Below, piece by piece: positions 36,076 through 45,117 of a stretch of 64,000 nt of DNA. The position numbers and the translations under genes are program-made. Source of the DNA: Bordetella genomosp. 9. Lineage in GTDB: Bacteria > Pseudomonadota > Gammaproteobacteria > Burkholderiales > Burkholderiaceae_B. A model generated the notes under the pieces. That model did no database searches. It was not told the origin of the DNA and saw only the letters and a list, made by a program, of their open reading frames with translations. Numbering within the stretch: the stretch's first letter is position 1; each line of letters begins with the position of its first letter. The stretch lies in the NCBI RefSeq assembly GCF_002261425.1, contig NZ_NEVJ01000002.1, positions 496,001-560,000 on the forward strand, read 5' to 3'.

Positions 36076-37056
36076 ATGGCATTCACCAACTGGGCCAGGC
36101 GTTGCGCGCCGGCCGTCCTGTCCACCCTGGCATTGATTGCCGCGCCCGCCGGTACCGCGCTGGCGCAGGGCAGTTACGTGCGGCTGGTCGTGGCCTTTCC
36201 GGCCGGCGGCCCATCGGACCTGATGGCGCGCGTGATCAGCGAGCAGCTCGGCAAGGAGCTCAAGCAGAACGTGGTGGTGGAAAACCGGCCCGGCGGCAAC
36301 GGCGCGGTGGCCGCGCAGTATGTGCTGCATGAACCGGCGGATGGCAAGACGCTGTGGATCACCACGGCGGGCGCGATCACCATCAACCCGTCGCTGTATC
36401 CCAAGCTGGCCTACAGCGTGAAGGATTTCGCGCCGGTATCGCTGGTGGTGAACACGCCGGAAATGCTGGTGGTCAATCCCAAGAACCCGGCCAGGAACGC
36501 CAAGGAATTCGTCGCCAACGCCGGCAAGGGCGGGCAGGTCAACTTCGCCTCGTCCGGCATCGGCAGCATGCCCCATATGGCGATCGCGCTGCTTAGCGAA
36601 AAGACCAAGGTGCAGTTCCTGCACGTGCCGGAGAAAGGCGCGGCGCCGGCGATCTCCGACCTGATGGGCGGGCACGTGGATGCCTTCGTGGGCGACGTGC
36701 CGGGTATCCAGGCCCTGGTGAAGTCGGGCGGACTGAAGGGACTGGCGATCGCCTCGCCCAAGCGCAGCCAGCTGTTCCCGGATATTCCCACCTTCGCGGA
36801 AGAGGGCATTCCGGGCATGGAGCTGCTGAACAACTGGAGCGGCATCTATGTGTCGGCGAAAACCCCCGCCGCCACCATCGACCAGCTGAACCAGGCCATC
36901 CGGCGTACGGTTGCCGATCCCACGGTGGCCGCCAAGCTGCGCGAACTGGGCGTGGAGCCGCAGGCGACCAGCCCGGCGGAACTCGCCGCATTGGCCGAGC
37001 GCGACAGCGCGCAGTGGTCGCGCATCATCAAGACCAACAATATCCAGCCCGAGTAG
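36076..37056 (+). CDS. Bug/TctC-family periplasmic solute receptor
   Basis: 326 aa. Signal peptide ending near GTALA-QGSY, then YVRLVVAFPAGGPSDLMAR and HEPADGKTLWITT. Likely coexpressed with the enolase-superfamily enzyme 117 nt upstream, in which case both may handle one hydroxy- or sugar acid. Transport partner subunits not present. Start preceded by CAGGAGACATC. Confidence 0.92.
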   Translation: MAFTNWARRCAPAVLSTLALIAAPAGTALAQGSYVRLVVAFPAGGPSDLMARVISEQLGKELKQNVVVENRPGGNGAVAAQYVLHEPADGKTLWITTAGAITINPSLYPKLAYSVKDFAPVSLVVNTPEMLVVNPKNPARNAKEFVANAGKGGQVNFASSGIGSMPHMAIALLSEKTKVQFLHVPEKGAAPAISDLMGGHVDAFVGDVPGIQALVKSGGLKGLAIASPKRSQLFPDIPTFAEEGIPGMELLNNWSGIYVSAKTPAATIDQLNQAIRRTVADPTVAAKLRELGVEPQATSPAELAALAERDSAQWSRIIKTNNIQPE

Positions 37057-37072
37057 CGCCAGCCCGGCCGCG

Positions 37073-37900
37073 CTATTGTCTGGCGCTGCGGCCTTCCGCC
37101 GCGGGGCCGGGCCAGCCCGGGGTCGCCCGCCATGGATTGATGTCCAGGCCGCCCCGCCGCGTGTAGCGTGCATACACCGATAGCCGCGACGGCCGGCAGG
37201 CCGCCATCAGGTCGGTGAAGATGCGCTCCACGCAGTGTTCATGGAATTCCGTGTGCTGGCGGAAAGAGACGATATAGGCGAGCAGGGCGGCCCGGTCCAG
37301 TTTCGGGCCGCGATAGCGGATCTGCACGCTGCCCCAGTCGGGCTGGCTGGTCACGGGGCAGTTCGATTTCAGCAGGTCCGACGTCAAGGTTTCCTCGACT
37401 TCTCCCGCGCCGGGTACGCAGCGCAGGAGCGCCGGCGCCGGCGTATAGGCCTCGATGTCGACCTCCAGGTCATCCAGCGTTTCGCCGGGAAGCTCGACGA
37501 TGCCTTCGTCCCGGAATCCACGGGGCGCGACCAGCGTCAGCCGCACCGGACCGCAGGCCGCGGCGCTGACGTCCCGCTGTACGCGTTCCATGTAGGCCTC
37601 CGCGTCCGGCAAGCGGGTCTGGCTCAGCGAATTCAGGTAAAGCTTGAACGACTTCGACTCGATGATGCACGGCGTATCGGCGGGCACCGTGAAGCGCCCG
37701 ATGGCGACGCGGGGCTTGCCGCGCGGATCCAGCCAGGAAAGCTCATAGGCGTTCCAGATGTCGGCGCCGTGGAAAGGCAGGGGCGTGCCGACGCCTATCC
37801 CCGCGCGGTTGGCGGCGCGCTCGATGGGGTACAGGAGGCCTGGATCGTATTCCGCGGGGTAGGCGACATCGTGTCCCAGCGGCGCTTGGTCGAGATTCAT
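37073..37900 (-). CDS. queF: NADPH-dependent 7-cyano-7-deazaguanine reductase
   Basis: 275 aa, the two-domain (E. coli-type) QueF that reduces preQ0 to preQ1 for queuosine. The QueF motif ESKSFKLYLNS lies near residue 81 and the nucleophile Cys181 in SNCPVTSQPDW, with the acid Asp188 and HTEFHE downstream. Start at 37900 chosen over a Met 5 codons earlier because NLDQAPLGHDVAYP fits the family. Divergent from the ABC exporter genes. Confidence 0.95.
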   Translation of the reverse strand: MNLDQAPLGHDVAYPAEYDPGLLYPIERAANRAGIGVGTPLPFHGADIWNAYELSWLDPRGKPRVAIGRFTVPADTPCIIESKSFKLYLNSLSQTRLPDAEAYMERVQRDVSAAACGPVRLTLVAPRGFRDEGIVELPGETLDDLEVDIEAYTPAPALLRCVPGAGEVEETLTSDLLKSNCPVTSQPDWGSVQIRYRGPKLDRAALLAYIVSFRQHTEFHEHCVERIFTDLMAACRPSRLSVYARYTRRGGLDINPWRATPGWPGPAAEGRSARQ

Positions 37901-38096
37901 GGATGGGCAATGCAAGTCATGCGTACGGCGCTATTTTAGGCGGTCGGCCGCGGCGCCGCGATATGCGGTCCGGCGCATTGTTTGCGCTGCCCGGACTGTC
38001 ATGTCGGCCGGCACGGCGCTCCGGCGCGCGATATCGCCGGATTCCGCAATCTCCGGCGGGTAGAATCCCTGCAATCGATTTAGGCAAGGGAACGGC

Positions 38097-39023
<927 letters not shown>

Positions 39024-39039
39024 ACAACAAGCGCCGACC

Positions 39040-39801
39040 ATGAATATCTACGCCATACGCGCCATCTACCTGTTCGAAATGCACCGCATGTGGCGCACGC
39101 TGATGCAAAGCGTCGCGTCGCCGGTGATTTCCACTTCGCTGTACTTCGTGGTGTTCGGATCCGCCATCGGTTCGCACATGGTGAACATCGACGGGGTCAG
39201 CTACGGCGCCTTCATCGTGCCCGGCATGATCATGCTGGCCCTGCTGACCCAGAGCATATCCAACGCCTCGTTCGGCATCTATATGCCCCGCTTTACCGGG
39301 ACGATCTATGAGATCCACTCGGCGCCGATCTCCTACGTCGAGATCGTGATCGGCTATGTGGGCGCGGCGGCTTCCAAGTCCATCATCCTGGGCGTCATCA
39401 TGCTGGTGACGGCGCGTATCTTCGTGCCGTTCCATATCGCGCACCCGCTCTGGATGATCGGCTTCCTGGTGCTGACGTCGGTGACCTTCAGCCTGTTCGG
39501 CTTCATCATCGGCATCTGGGCCGACGGCTTCGAAAAGCTGCAGGTGATACCGCTGATGGTGGTGACGCCGTTGACCTTCCTGGGCGGCAGCTTCTACTCG
39601 ATCAACATGCTGCCTGACTTCTGGCGCGCCGTGACCCTGTTCAACCCGGTGGTCTATCTGGTCAGCGGTTTCCGCTGGAGCTTCTTCAACGTGGCCGACG
39701 TGCACGTCGGCGTCAGCCTGGGCATGACGCTGGTGTTCCTGGTGGTCTGTATGGCCGCCGTGCGCTGGATCTTCAAGACGGGCTACCGCCTGAAGACCTG
39801 A
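39040..39801 (+). CDS. yadH: ABC-2 exporter permease (YadH-like)
   Basis: 253 aa with six hydrophobic helices and the ABC-2 pattern ([65 protein letters not shown]). Pairs with the preceding ATPase; a strong terminator follows, so the operon ends here. Confidence 0.92.
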   Translation: MNIYAIRAIYLFEMHRMWRTLMQSVASPVISTSLYFVVFGSAIGSHMVNIDGVSYGAFIVPGMIMLALLTQSISNASFGIYMPRFTGTIYEIHSAPISYVEIVIGYVGAAASKSIILGVIMLVTARIFVPFHIAHPLWMIGFLVLTSVTFSLFGFIIGIWADGFEKLQVIPLMVVTPLTFLGGSFYSINMLPDFWRAVTLFNPVVYLVSGFRWSFFNVADVHVGVSLGMTLVFLVVCMAAVRWIFKTGYRLKT

Positions 39802-39826
39802 ACGCGGCGCGCCGCGACCGCGCAAG

Positions 39827-39863
39827 GCAAAGGCCCCGGATCGCTCCGGGGCCTTTGCTTTTT
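39827..39863 (+). terminator. Rho-independent terminator after yadGH
   Basis: Fourteen-bp perfect arms GCAAAGGCCCCGGA / TCCGGGGCCTTTGC with tetraloop TCGC and TTTTT after it. Since the arms start with GCAAA, the reverse direction (lon) also has a short A/T flank, so it may act for lon too. Confidence 0.92.
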
Positions 39864-39885
39864 GCCATGCCAGGCCGTCAGCGGA

Positions 39886-42300
39886 TCAGGCGGCCGGCAC
39901 GGCTTCCTTCTCCAGCGCCACGTCCAGCGCGTCCTCGACACGATCGAGCAGCACGAACTTCAGCTTGTCGCGGGCTTCCTTGGGAACGTCGTCCAGGTCC
40001 TTCTCGTTGCGACGGGGCAGCATCACCGTGGTGATGCCGGCGCGCAGCGCGGCCAGGGTCTTTTCCTTGACCCCGCCGATCGGCAGCACCAGGCCACGCA
40101 GGCTGACTTCGCCGGTCATGGCCACGTCCGAGCGCACCGGCGTGCCCTTGAGCAGGGACGCCAGCGCCACGAACATGGCCACGCCCGCGCTGGGGCCGTC
40201 CTTGGGCGTGGCGCCCGCCGGCACGTGGACGTGGATGTCCACCTTGTCCAGCGCATCGCCGCTCCAGGTCTTGGCCAGCGTCAGGGCCGCCTGCGCGGAT
40301 TCCTTCATCACGTCGCCCAGCTGGCCGGTCAGGATCAGCCTGCCGCCGCCCGGCACCTTGCTGGCCTCGATGAACAGGATGTCGCCACCCACCGGCGTCC
40401 ATGCCAGGCCGGTCGCCACGCCGGGAACGCTGGTGCGCAGGGCCACTTCGTTTTCGAAGCGGCGCGGTCCCAGCGGCTCGCTCAGGTCGCCGGTGTCGAC
40501 GCGCAGGTTTTCCTGGCGCCCCTCGGCGATCTGCATGGCGGCATGACGCAAGACAGCGCCCAGCTCGCGTTCCAGGTTGCGCACGCCGGCTTCACGGGTG
40601 TAGTCCTCGACGATCGTCCGCAGCGCGGCATCGGTGATTTCCACCTGTTCCGGCTTCAGTCCATTCGCCTCGAGCTGGCGACGCACCAGGTAGCGGCGCG
40701 CGATCTGGATCTTTTCTTCTTCCGTATAGCCGGGGAGCTGGATGATCTCCATCCGGTCGCGCAGCGGTCCGGGAATGGTGTCCAGGACGTTGGCGGTGCA
40801 GATGAACATCACGCGCGACAGGTCGAAGTCCACGCCCAGGTAGTTATCGCGGAACTTGTGGTTCTGCTCGGGATCCAGGACCTCCAGCAAGGCGCTGCCG
40901 GGATCGCCATGGAAGCCGCCGGCGCCCAGTTTGTCGATTTCGTCCAGCATCAGCACGACGTTGTTCGTGCCGGCGCGGCGCATCGCCTGGATGATGTTGC
41001 CCGGCAGCGCGCCCAGGTAGGTGCGCCGATGCCCGCGGATTTCCGCTTCGTCGTGCACGCCGCCCAGCGCCACGCGCTGGAAGGCCCGGCCGGTGGCGCG
41101 CGCGATGGATTGTCCCAGCGACGTCTTGCCCACGCCCGGAGGGCCGGAGAAGCACAGCACCGGGCTCTTGCCTTGCGGATTCAGCTTGCGCACGGCCAGG
41201 TATTCCAGGATCCGCCGCTTGATCTTTTCCAGGCCGAAATGGTCTTCGTCCAGGACGCGCCGGGCTTCGGCGATATCGATGGGCGGCTGCGGTTCCTGCT
41301 TCCACGGCAGTTCGGTGAGCCATTCCAGATAGGTGCGCAGCATGGCGTATTCGCCGCCGCCTTCGCTCATGCGCTGCAGGCGCTTGAGCTCCTTGCGCGC
41401 ATGCGACAGGACGTCTTCCGGCATGCCGGCGTTGTCGATGGCGTTCTTGAGCTCTTCGACCTCGGCGGCGGTGTCGTCGCCTTCGCCCAGCTCCTTCTGG
41501 ATCTGGCGCAGCTGTTCGCGCAGAACGTGTTCGCGCTGCCGCTCGTCGAATTGGGCGCGGGTCTTTTCGCCGATTTCGCGGCTGAGCTTCAGGACGTTGA
41601 CGCGCGCCGACAGCAGCTCGATCACCTTGTCGAGCCGACGGCCCAGGTCGAAGGTTTCCAGGATGTCCTGCTTTTCCTCGACTTTCACATCGATCAGATT
41701 GGCCACCATGTCGGCCAGGACGCCGGGCGAGGTCACGCCCTGGACCACGCCGGCCAGTTCGTCAGGCACGTGCGGCAGCAGGCCGATCGCGGTCACCGCC
41801 TGTTCCTTGAGCTGCAGGAAGCGGGCTTCGATCTGCGGATCGGTGGTTTCGGCGGGTTCGATCATGGCGACGCGCGCCACCATGAAAGGCCAGCCTTCCA
41901 GGAATTCCAGGACGCGGAAGCGCGACTGCCCCTGCACGACGATGTGGTGGCTGTCGTCCTGGCCGGTGATGTAGCGCACGATCGGCCCTTGTGTGCCGAC
42001 CCAGTACAGGTCGGTGGGCCCGACGTCGGTTTTGCTGGCGTCGCGTTGCAGCAGGAAGCCGACCGGCGTTTCGTTCTTGACGGCTTCCTGCGCGGCGGCC
42101 ACGGAGCCGGCGCGCCGCACCGTGACCGGCGACAGCACGCCGGGGAACAGCACGGCGTCGCGCAGCGGGATCAGGATCATCGCGTCCTGCGGCAGGGGCT
42201 TGATCGTGCGTTGCTCCTGGACGCCGGCGGGCGCGCTGGAGCCGCCCGCGCTGACGCGGTCGTCGTCGGTGCGCACTTGCATGGTGGGCCAAAGCTTCAT
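39886..42300 (-). CDS. lon: ATP-dependent protease Lon (second-type copy with Hsp20)
   Basis: 804 aa, a soluble hexameric AAA+ protease. N-terminal substrate domain (MILIPLRDAVLFPGVLSPV), Walker A GPPGVGKTS, Walker B VVLMLDEIDKLG, and the Ser704/Lys745 dyad in KDGPSAGVAMF and IGGVKEKTLA. Start ATG 42300 overlaps the hsp20 stop as ATGA. The frame stays open upstream into hsp20, but that is not coding in this frame. Alcaligenaceae usually carry the main lon next to clpPX, so this one is likely a second Lon; that copy is outside the window. Confidence 0.95.
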   Translation of the reverse strand: MKLWPTMQVRTDDDRVSAGGSSAPAGVQEQRTIKPLPQDAMILIPLRDAVLFPGVLSPVTVRRAGSVAAAQEAVKNETPVGFLLQRDASKTDVGPTDLYWVGTQGPIVRYITGQDDSHHIVVQGQSRFRVLEFLEGWPFMVARVAMIEPAETTDPQIEARFLQLKEQAVTAIGLLPHVPDELAGVVQGVTSPGVLADMVANLIDVKVEEKQDILETFDLGRRLDKVIELLSARVNVLKLSREIGEKTRAQFDERQREHVLREQLRQIQKELGEGDDTAAEVEELKNAIDNAGMPEDVLSHARKELKRLQRMSEGGGEYAMLRTYLEWLTELPWKQEPQPPIDIAEARRVLDEDHFGLEKIKRRILEYLAVRKLNPQGKSPVLCFSGPPGVGKTSLGQSIARATGRAFQRVALGGVHDEAEIRGHRRTYLGALPGNIIQAMRRAGTNNVVLMLDEIDKLGAGGFHGDPGSALLEVLDPEQNHKFRDNYLGVDFDLSRVMFICTANVLDTIPGPLRDRMEIIQLPGYTEEEKIQIARRYLVRRQLEANGLKPEQVEITDAALRTIVEDYTREAGVRNLERELGAVLRHAAMQIAEGRQENLRVDTGDLSEPLGPRRFENEVALRTSVPGVATGLAWTPVGGDILFIEASKVPGGGRLILTGQLGDVMKESAQAALTLAKTWSGDALDKVDIHVHVPAGATPKDGPSAGVAMFVALASLLKGTPVRSDVAMTGEVSLRGLVLPIGGVKEKTLAALRAGITTVMLPRRNEKDLDDVPKEARDKLKFVLLDRVEDALDVALEKEAVPAA

Positions 42301-42704
42301 GGCGTTTCCTTTATTTTCCTGAACGTCAATACAAGGCAACCATCCGACATCTGGGGCGCATCGGGTTCGAGCGCGGCGAGCGGCAAGGCGATCCGGCGTT
42401 CGAATCGCCCATAGGGGATTTCGACCCGGTGGATGTGCGCGGCCTGCGACGCCGGGAGGCGGCGCATGCCCGACACCGTGACGCCATCGGATTGATAGCG
42501 CACGGTGATCGCGGACGACGGCACGCCGGGCAGCGCGATGTGCACGATAACGGCCTCGGCCGTCTCGATGACATCGATGGGAGGCTCCCAGACATGCGGA
42601 TCCGCCGTGCAGGCACGAAAGAATTGCCGTTGCAGGCGTTCGGCCTGTTCCAGCATGGAGAGGGCGTCGCCCCACATCCAGGACGTCAAATCGCGTGATC
42701 TCAT
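42297..42704 (-). CDS. Small heat-shock protein Hsp20
   Basis: 135 aa alpha-crystallin domain: WEPPIDVIETAEAVIVHIALPGV opens the domain and DGCLVLTFRKI ends it, with the C-terminal I-x-I anchor absent or degenerate (IKETP). Holdase of unfolded proteins. Forms an ATGA-linked operon with lon behind a sigma32-type promoter at 42731-42759, which gives a joint chaperone-protease response. Confidence 0.9.
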   Translation of the reverse strand: MRSRDLTSWMWGDALSMLEQAERLQRQFFRACTADPHVWEPPIDVIETAEAVIVHIALPGVPSSAITVRYQSDGVTVSGMRRLPASQAAHIHRVEIPYGRFERRIALPLAALEPDAPQMSDGCLVLTFRKIKETP

Positions 42705-42730
42705 GGTTTTTGCCTACGAGGTATGCCGAG

Positions 42731-42759
42731 TAAATGGCGACGCCCTTCAACGTTTCAAG
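42731..42759 (-). promoter_or_regulatory. Sigma32 (RpoH) promoter of hsp20-lon
   Basis: On the minus strand CTTGAAA (42759-42753), a 13-nt spacer and CGCCATTTA (42739-42731) match the RpoH consensus CTTGAAA-N11-16-CCCCATTTA at all but one position, 27 nt before the hsp20 start codon. Confidence 0.8.
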
Positions 42760-42826
42760 GGCGGCCACGCGGACGGGATAGGCGGCGCAGCATGTAGCGT
42801 TCCGCGCGGCAGGGCGGGCCGGGGAC

Positions 42827-42903
42827 GGCCGGCCAGGCGCGGCCGGCCAGGCGCGGCCGGCGGGAGCAGGCCGGCGGCAGGAGGCCGGCGGCAGGAGGCG
42901 GCC
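42827..42903. repeat. 14-bp repeat array, reverse orientation, plus a second 14-bp tandem
   Basis: GGCCGGCCAGGCGC occurs twice (42827-42854) and breaks off in a third copy, the reverse complement of the unit at 6155. From 42868 a different 14-bp unit, AGGCCGGCGGCAGG, is repeated twice. Both lie upstream of the hsp20 heat-shock promoter and after the small membrane protein gene. Confidence 0.75.
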
Positions 42904-42956
42904 CGATGCGCTCGGCCAGGCGCGCCGGGCGCGAGGGGACCTGGCGCGCAGGGCGC

Positions 42957-43151
42957 CTAGGCGGCGCGGCCGGCGCGGGGCCAGCGCAGGATGTAGAAAA
43001 GGATCACGCCGACCGGCGCGGCCAGCGCCGCCCAGGACGCCCAATGCCACAGATCCGAGCCCAGCAGGGCGGCCAGCAGGCCGAACACGGTCAGCAGCAA
43101 CAGGATCAGCGGCGCGCGCCATACGAACCAGAATTTGTGCGAACCGGGCAT
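42957..43151 (-). CDS. Small two-helix membrane protein
   Basis: 64 aa with two hydrophobic segments (APLILLLLTVFGLLAALLG and ASWAALAAPVGVILFYIL) joined by a short loop DLWHW, and basic ends (PGSHKFWFVWR, RWPRAGRAA). No family recognised. An AT-rich region and GGGGAC precede the start. The 185-nt spacer before it separates it from the 267-aa membrane protein. Confidence 0.65.
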   Translation of the reverse strand: MPGSHKFWFVWRAPLILLLLTVFGLLAALLGSDLWHWASWAALAAPVGVILFYILRWPRAGRAA

Positions 43152-43336
43152 GGCTGGAATGTCCCCCTGATCTACGGCAGTATGGAAAAAGGGGAATTCT
43201 ATAATAAGAATCGTTCGTGTTAATCGATCCCGGGCATTCAGCTCGTACCCGCTCGCAGTCCCCCGCTGCTGGATCCGCAGCGCCCCGCCGCTGGACCCGC
43301 GGCCCTCGATCCGGCGAGGCGTCGGCGCGGCCTCCG

Positions 43337-44140
43337 CTACTCCTCCGGCTTGCCCCGCCACAGGAACCACACCAGCGCCAGGATGGCCCCCGCACCCAGC
43401 AGTACGGCAGCCGCCAGGTAGACCGGCCGGGCGCGCGGCGCCATGTCCTGGTACAACCGGGTGGCGGCCGCCGTCGCGTCGGGCGGCAGCGACAGCGGGT
43501 ACACGCCGTAGGCGAAAGCCAGCACCGCGCTGCCCAGCAGGAGCAGGAAGAGGGCGATCCATCCCAGTTGCGGGATGCGCGGCCCGCGTACCCGCGCGGC
43601 CGCCTTGGCGCGGGAGGCGGACGCCGCGCGCGTCTTGCGCGCCGGGGCTTCGTCCTGGTTCCGGGCGCCGCGTTCGGCCTTGGCCGCCGCTTTTTCCCTG
43701 GCGGCTTTCTCCTTGGCTGCTTTTTCCCGGGCTTTCGCCTTGACCGCGGCCTCCCGCGCGACCTCCTCGGGATCGCGGGGCGTGCGGTTCATCCAGCCCC
43801 GCACGCCCGCCAGGCAGCCGAAACCGGCCAGGGCGCCGAAGATGGCCGCGGGCGACAGCGTGTTGCCGCCGGCCAGCCAGTGCGACGTGCCGCCCACCAG
43901 CGCCGACGCGCCCAGCACGTCGTACAGGCGATGGCCCAGCCAGGCGATCGCGGCCAGCGCGCCGACCACGGTGGCGGCGACGCAGGCCGCGCCGGCGATA
44001 TTGCCCTTGTTTTCCTCTTCGAAGGCGACGACGGCGATGCCGACCAGGCGTATGCACAGCAGCGTCGCGGCGATGAGCACCGCCGCGACGATCCAGGACA
44101 GCGAAAAACCGTAGATGAAGCGAGCCAGAACCAGGGCCAT
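43337..44140 (-). CDS. Hypothetical membrane protein with charged A/K/E segment
   Basis: 267 aa. Three or four hydrophobic helices in residues 1-115, then an Ala/Lys/Glu/Arg-rich stretch (~122-190; AKAREKAAKEKAAREKAAAK) likely to be a long charged helix or coiled coil, then two more helices (LGWIALFLLLLGSAVLAF and YLAAAVLLGAGAILALVWF). No conserved family seen. Its start lies 16 nt after the stop of the LytM lipoprotein gene, so they probably share a transcript. Confidence 0.65.
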   Translation of the reverse strand: MALVLARFIYGFSLSWIVAAVLIAATLLCIRLVGIAVVAFEEENKGNIAGAACVAATVVGALAAIAWLGHRLYDVLGASALVGGTSHWLAGGNTLSPAAIFGALAGFGCLAGVRGWMNRTPRDPEEVAREAAVKAKAREKAAKEKAAREKAAAKAERGARNQDEAPARKTRAASASRAKAAARVRGPRIPQLGWIALFLLLLGSAVLAFAYGVYPLSLPPDATAAATRLYQDMAPRARPVYLAAAVLLGAGAILALVWFLWRGKPEE

Positions 44141-44156
44141 GGAAAACAGGAAGTGG

Positions 44157-44924
44157 TTAGCGTGCCGGCAGCGCGCGGGCCGGGTCGACCGGCTTGCCGC
44201 TTTGCCGCAGTTCGAAATACAGCTCTACCTGCTTGCTGTCGGTATTGCCCATCTCGGCGATTTTCTGGCCCTGCGTGACCTGCTGGCCCTGCTTGACGAG
44301 CAGTTTGCGGTTGTGCGCGTAGATGGTCAGGTATCCGGACGTGTGACGCAGGATGACGAGGTTGCCGTAGCCGCGCAATCCGTTGCTGGCATAGGCCACC
44401 GTGCCCGCGGCGGCGGCGACCACCGGGGTGCCCGCCGTATTGGCGATGCGCAGGCCTTGCGACGAAGAGCCGTTGAATCGTTGGGCCACCGTACCCGGCG
44501 CCGGCCACACCAGCGTGATGCCGCGCAGCGGCGTGGTGTCGGCGGGCTTGGCCGGCTCGGCCTTGGCCGCGCCTGATGATCTGGCGCTACCGGAAGCGCC
44601 CGCGCTGCCTTTGGATGCCGACGCCGCACTCCCCGCCGGCGGTGCCACGCGGAGTACCTGGCCGACCTCGAGGCGATTCGCGCTTTCCAGTTTGTTCCAG
44701 CGCATCAGGTCGCCGATGCTCTGGCTGTTTTCGCGCGCGATCTGCGTCAGCGTGTCGCCTGACTTGACCCGGTAGTAGCCGGGGCCCACTGGCGTGGAGG
44801 CGCAGGCCGCCAACAACAGCGCCAGGACCGCGGCGCAAGCCAGACGCCATGCTCGCCCGGCGTAAGCGTTTCCGGCATGGCCGGGGAAAGACGGAAGGAA
44901 GCGAAATGGCGATAGGACGGGCAC
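44157..44924 (-). CDS. LysM/LytM (M23) lipoprotein, NlpD-like
   Basis: 255 aa from a GTG at 44924. Lipobox LAAC after a hydrophobic stretch ALLLAAC at about residue 41, a LysM domain (YYRVKSGDTLTQIARENSQS), a Ser/Ala/Lys linker, then an M23 domain. Zinc ligands are degraded: the first His site (GSSSQGLRIAN) is gone and the H-x-H motif reads YFELR; only YAHN keeps its His. So it is probably an amidase activator like NlpD/EnvC, not a peptidase. The start is uncertain: no ATG lies in frame after the degP end, and ribosome binding is weak. Confidence 0.8.
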   Translation of the reverse strand: MPVLSPFRFLPSFPGHAGNAYAGRAWRLACAAVLALLLAACASTPVGPGYYRVKSGDTLTQIARENSQSIGDLMRWNKLESANRLEVGQVLRVAPPAGSAASASKGSAGASGSARSSGAAKAEPAKPADTTPLRGITLVWPAPGTVAQRFNGSSSQGLRIANTAGTPVVAAAAGTVAYASNGLRGYGNLVILRHTSGYLTIYAHNRKLLVKQGQQVTQGQKIAEMGNTDSKQVELYFELRQSGKPVDPARALPAR

Positions 44925-45066
44925 TGGCGAAACGGGTTTCCGGATCTTCTGCAATGGACGCCACGATGGCGCCCCCGCCGAAGGGTACCAAGAAACCGGC
45001 TGGCGCGGGCGCGACGATGCCAGGAAACCACGCCATGCGAATCTGCTTGCCGGAATGATGAAAGGC

Positions 45067-45101
45067 AAAAAAGCGGCGCGGGTCGATGCCCCGCGCCGCT
45101 T
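45067..45101 (-). terminator. Rho-independent terminator after degP
   Basis: Minus-strand arms AAGCGGCGCGGG / CCCGCGCCGCTT (12 bp, perfect, 7-nt loop) followed by six T. It separates degP from the lipoprotein gene downstream. Confidence 0.9.
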
Positions 45102-45117
45102 CACGGACGGATGTTCC

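Noticed and set aside
39862..42414. An 850-codon open frame opposite lon
   Set aside because: Same shadow effect; begins in the yadH terminator region and has no start context.
42827..42903. Possible CRISPR-like array
   Set aside because: Units are head-to-tail without spacers and there are no cas genes.
43196..43225. A Fur-box-like AT-rich stretch before the small membrane protein
   Set aside because: The match to the 19-bp consensus is poor on both strands.
42301..43395. An in-frame 365-residue N-terminal extension of Lon
   Set aside because: It overlaps hsp20 and the GC repeats in another frame, and the ATG at 42300 gives a standard Lon start with ATGA overlap.
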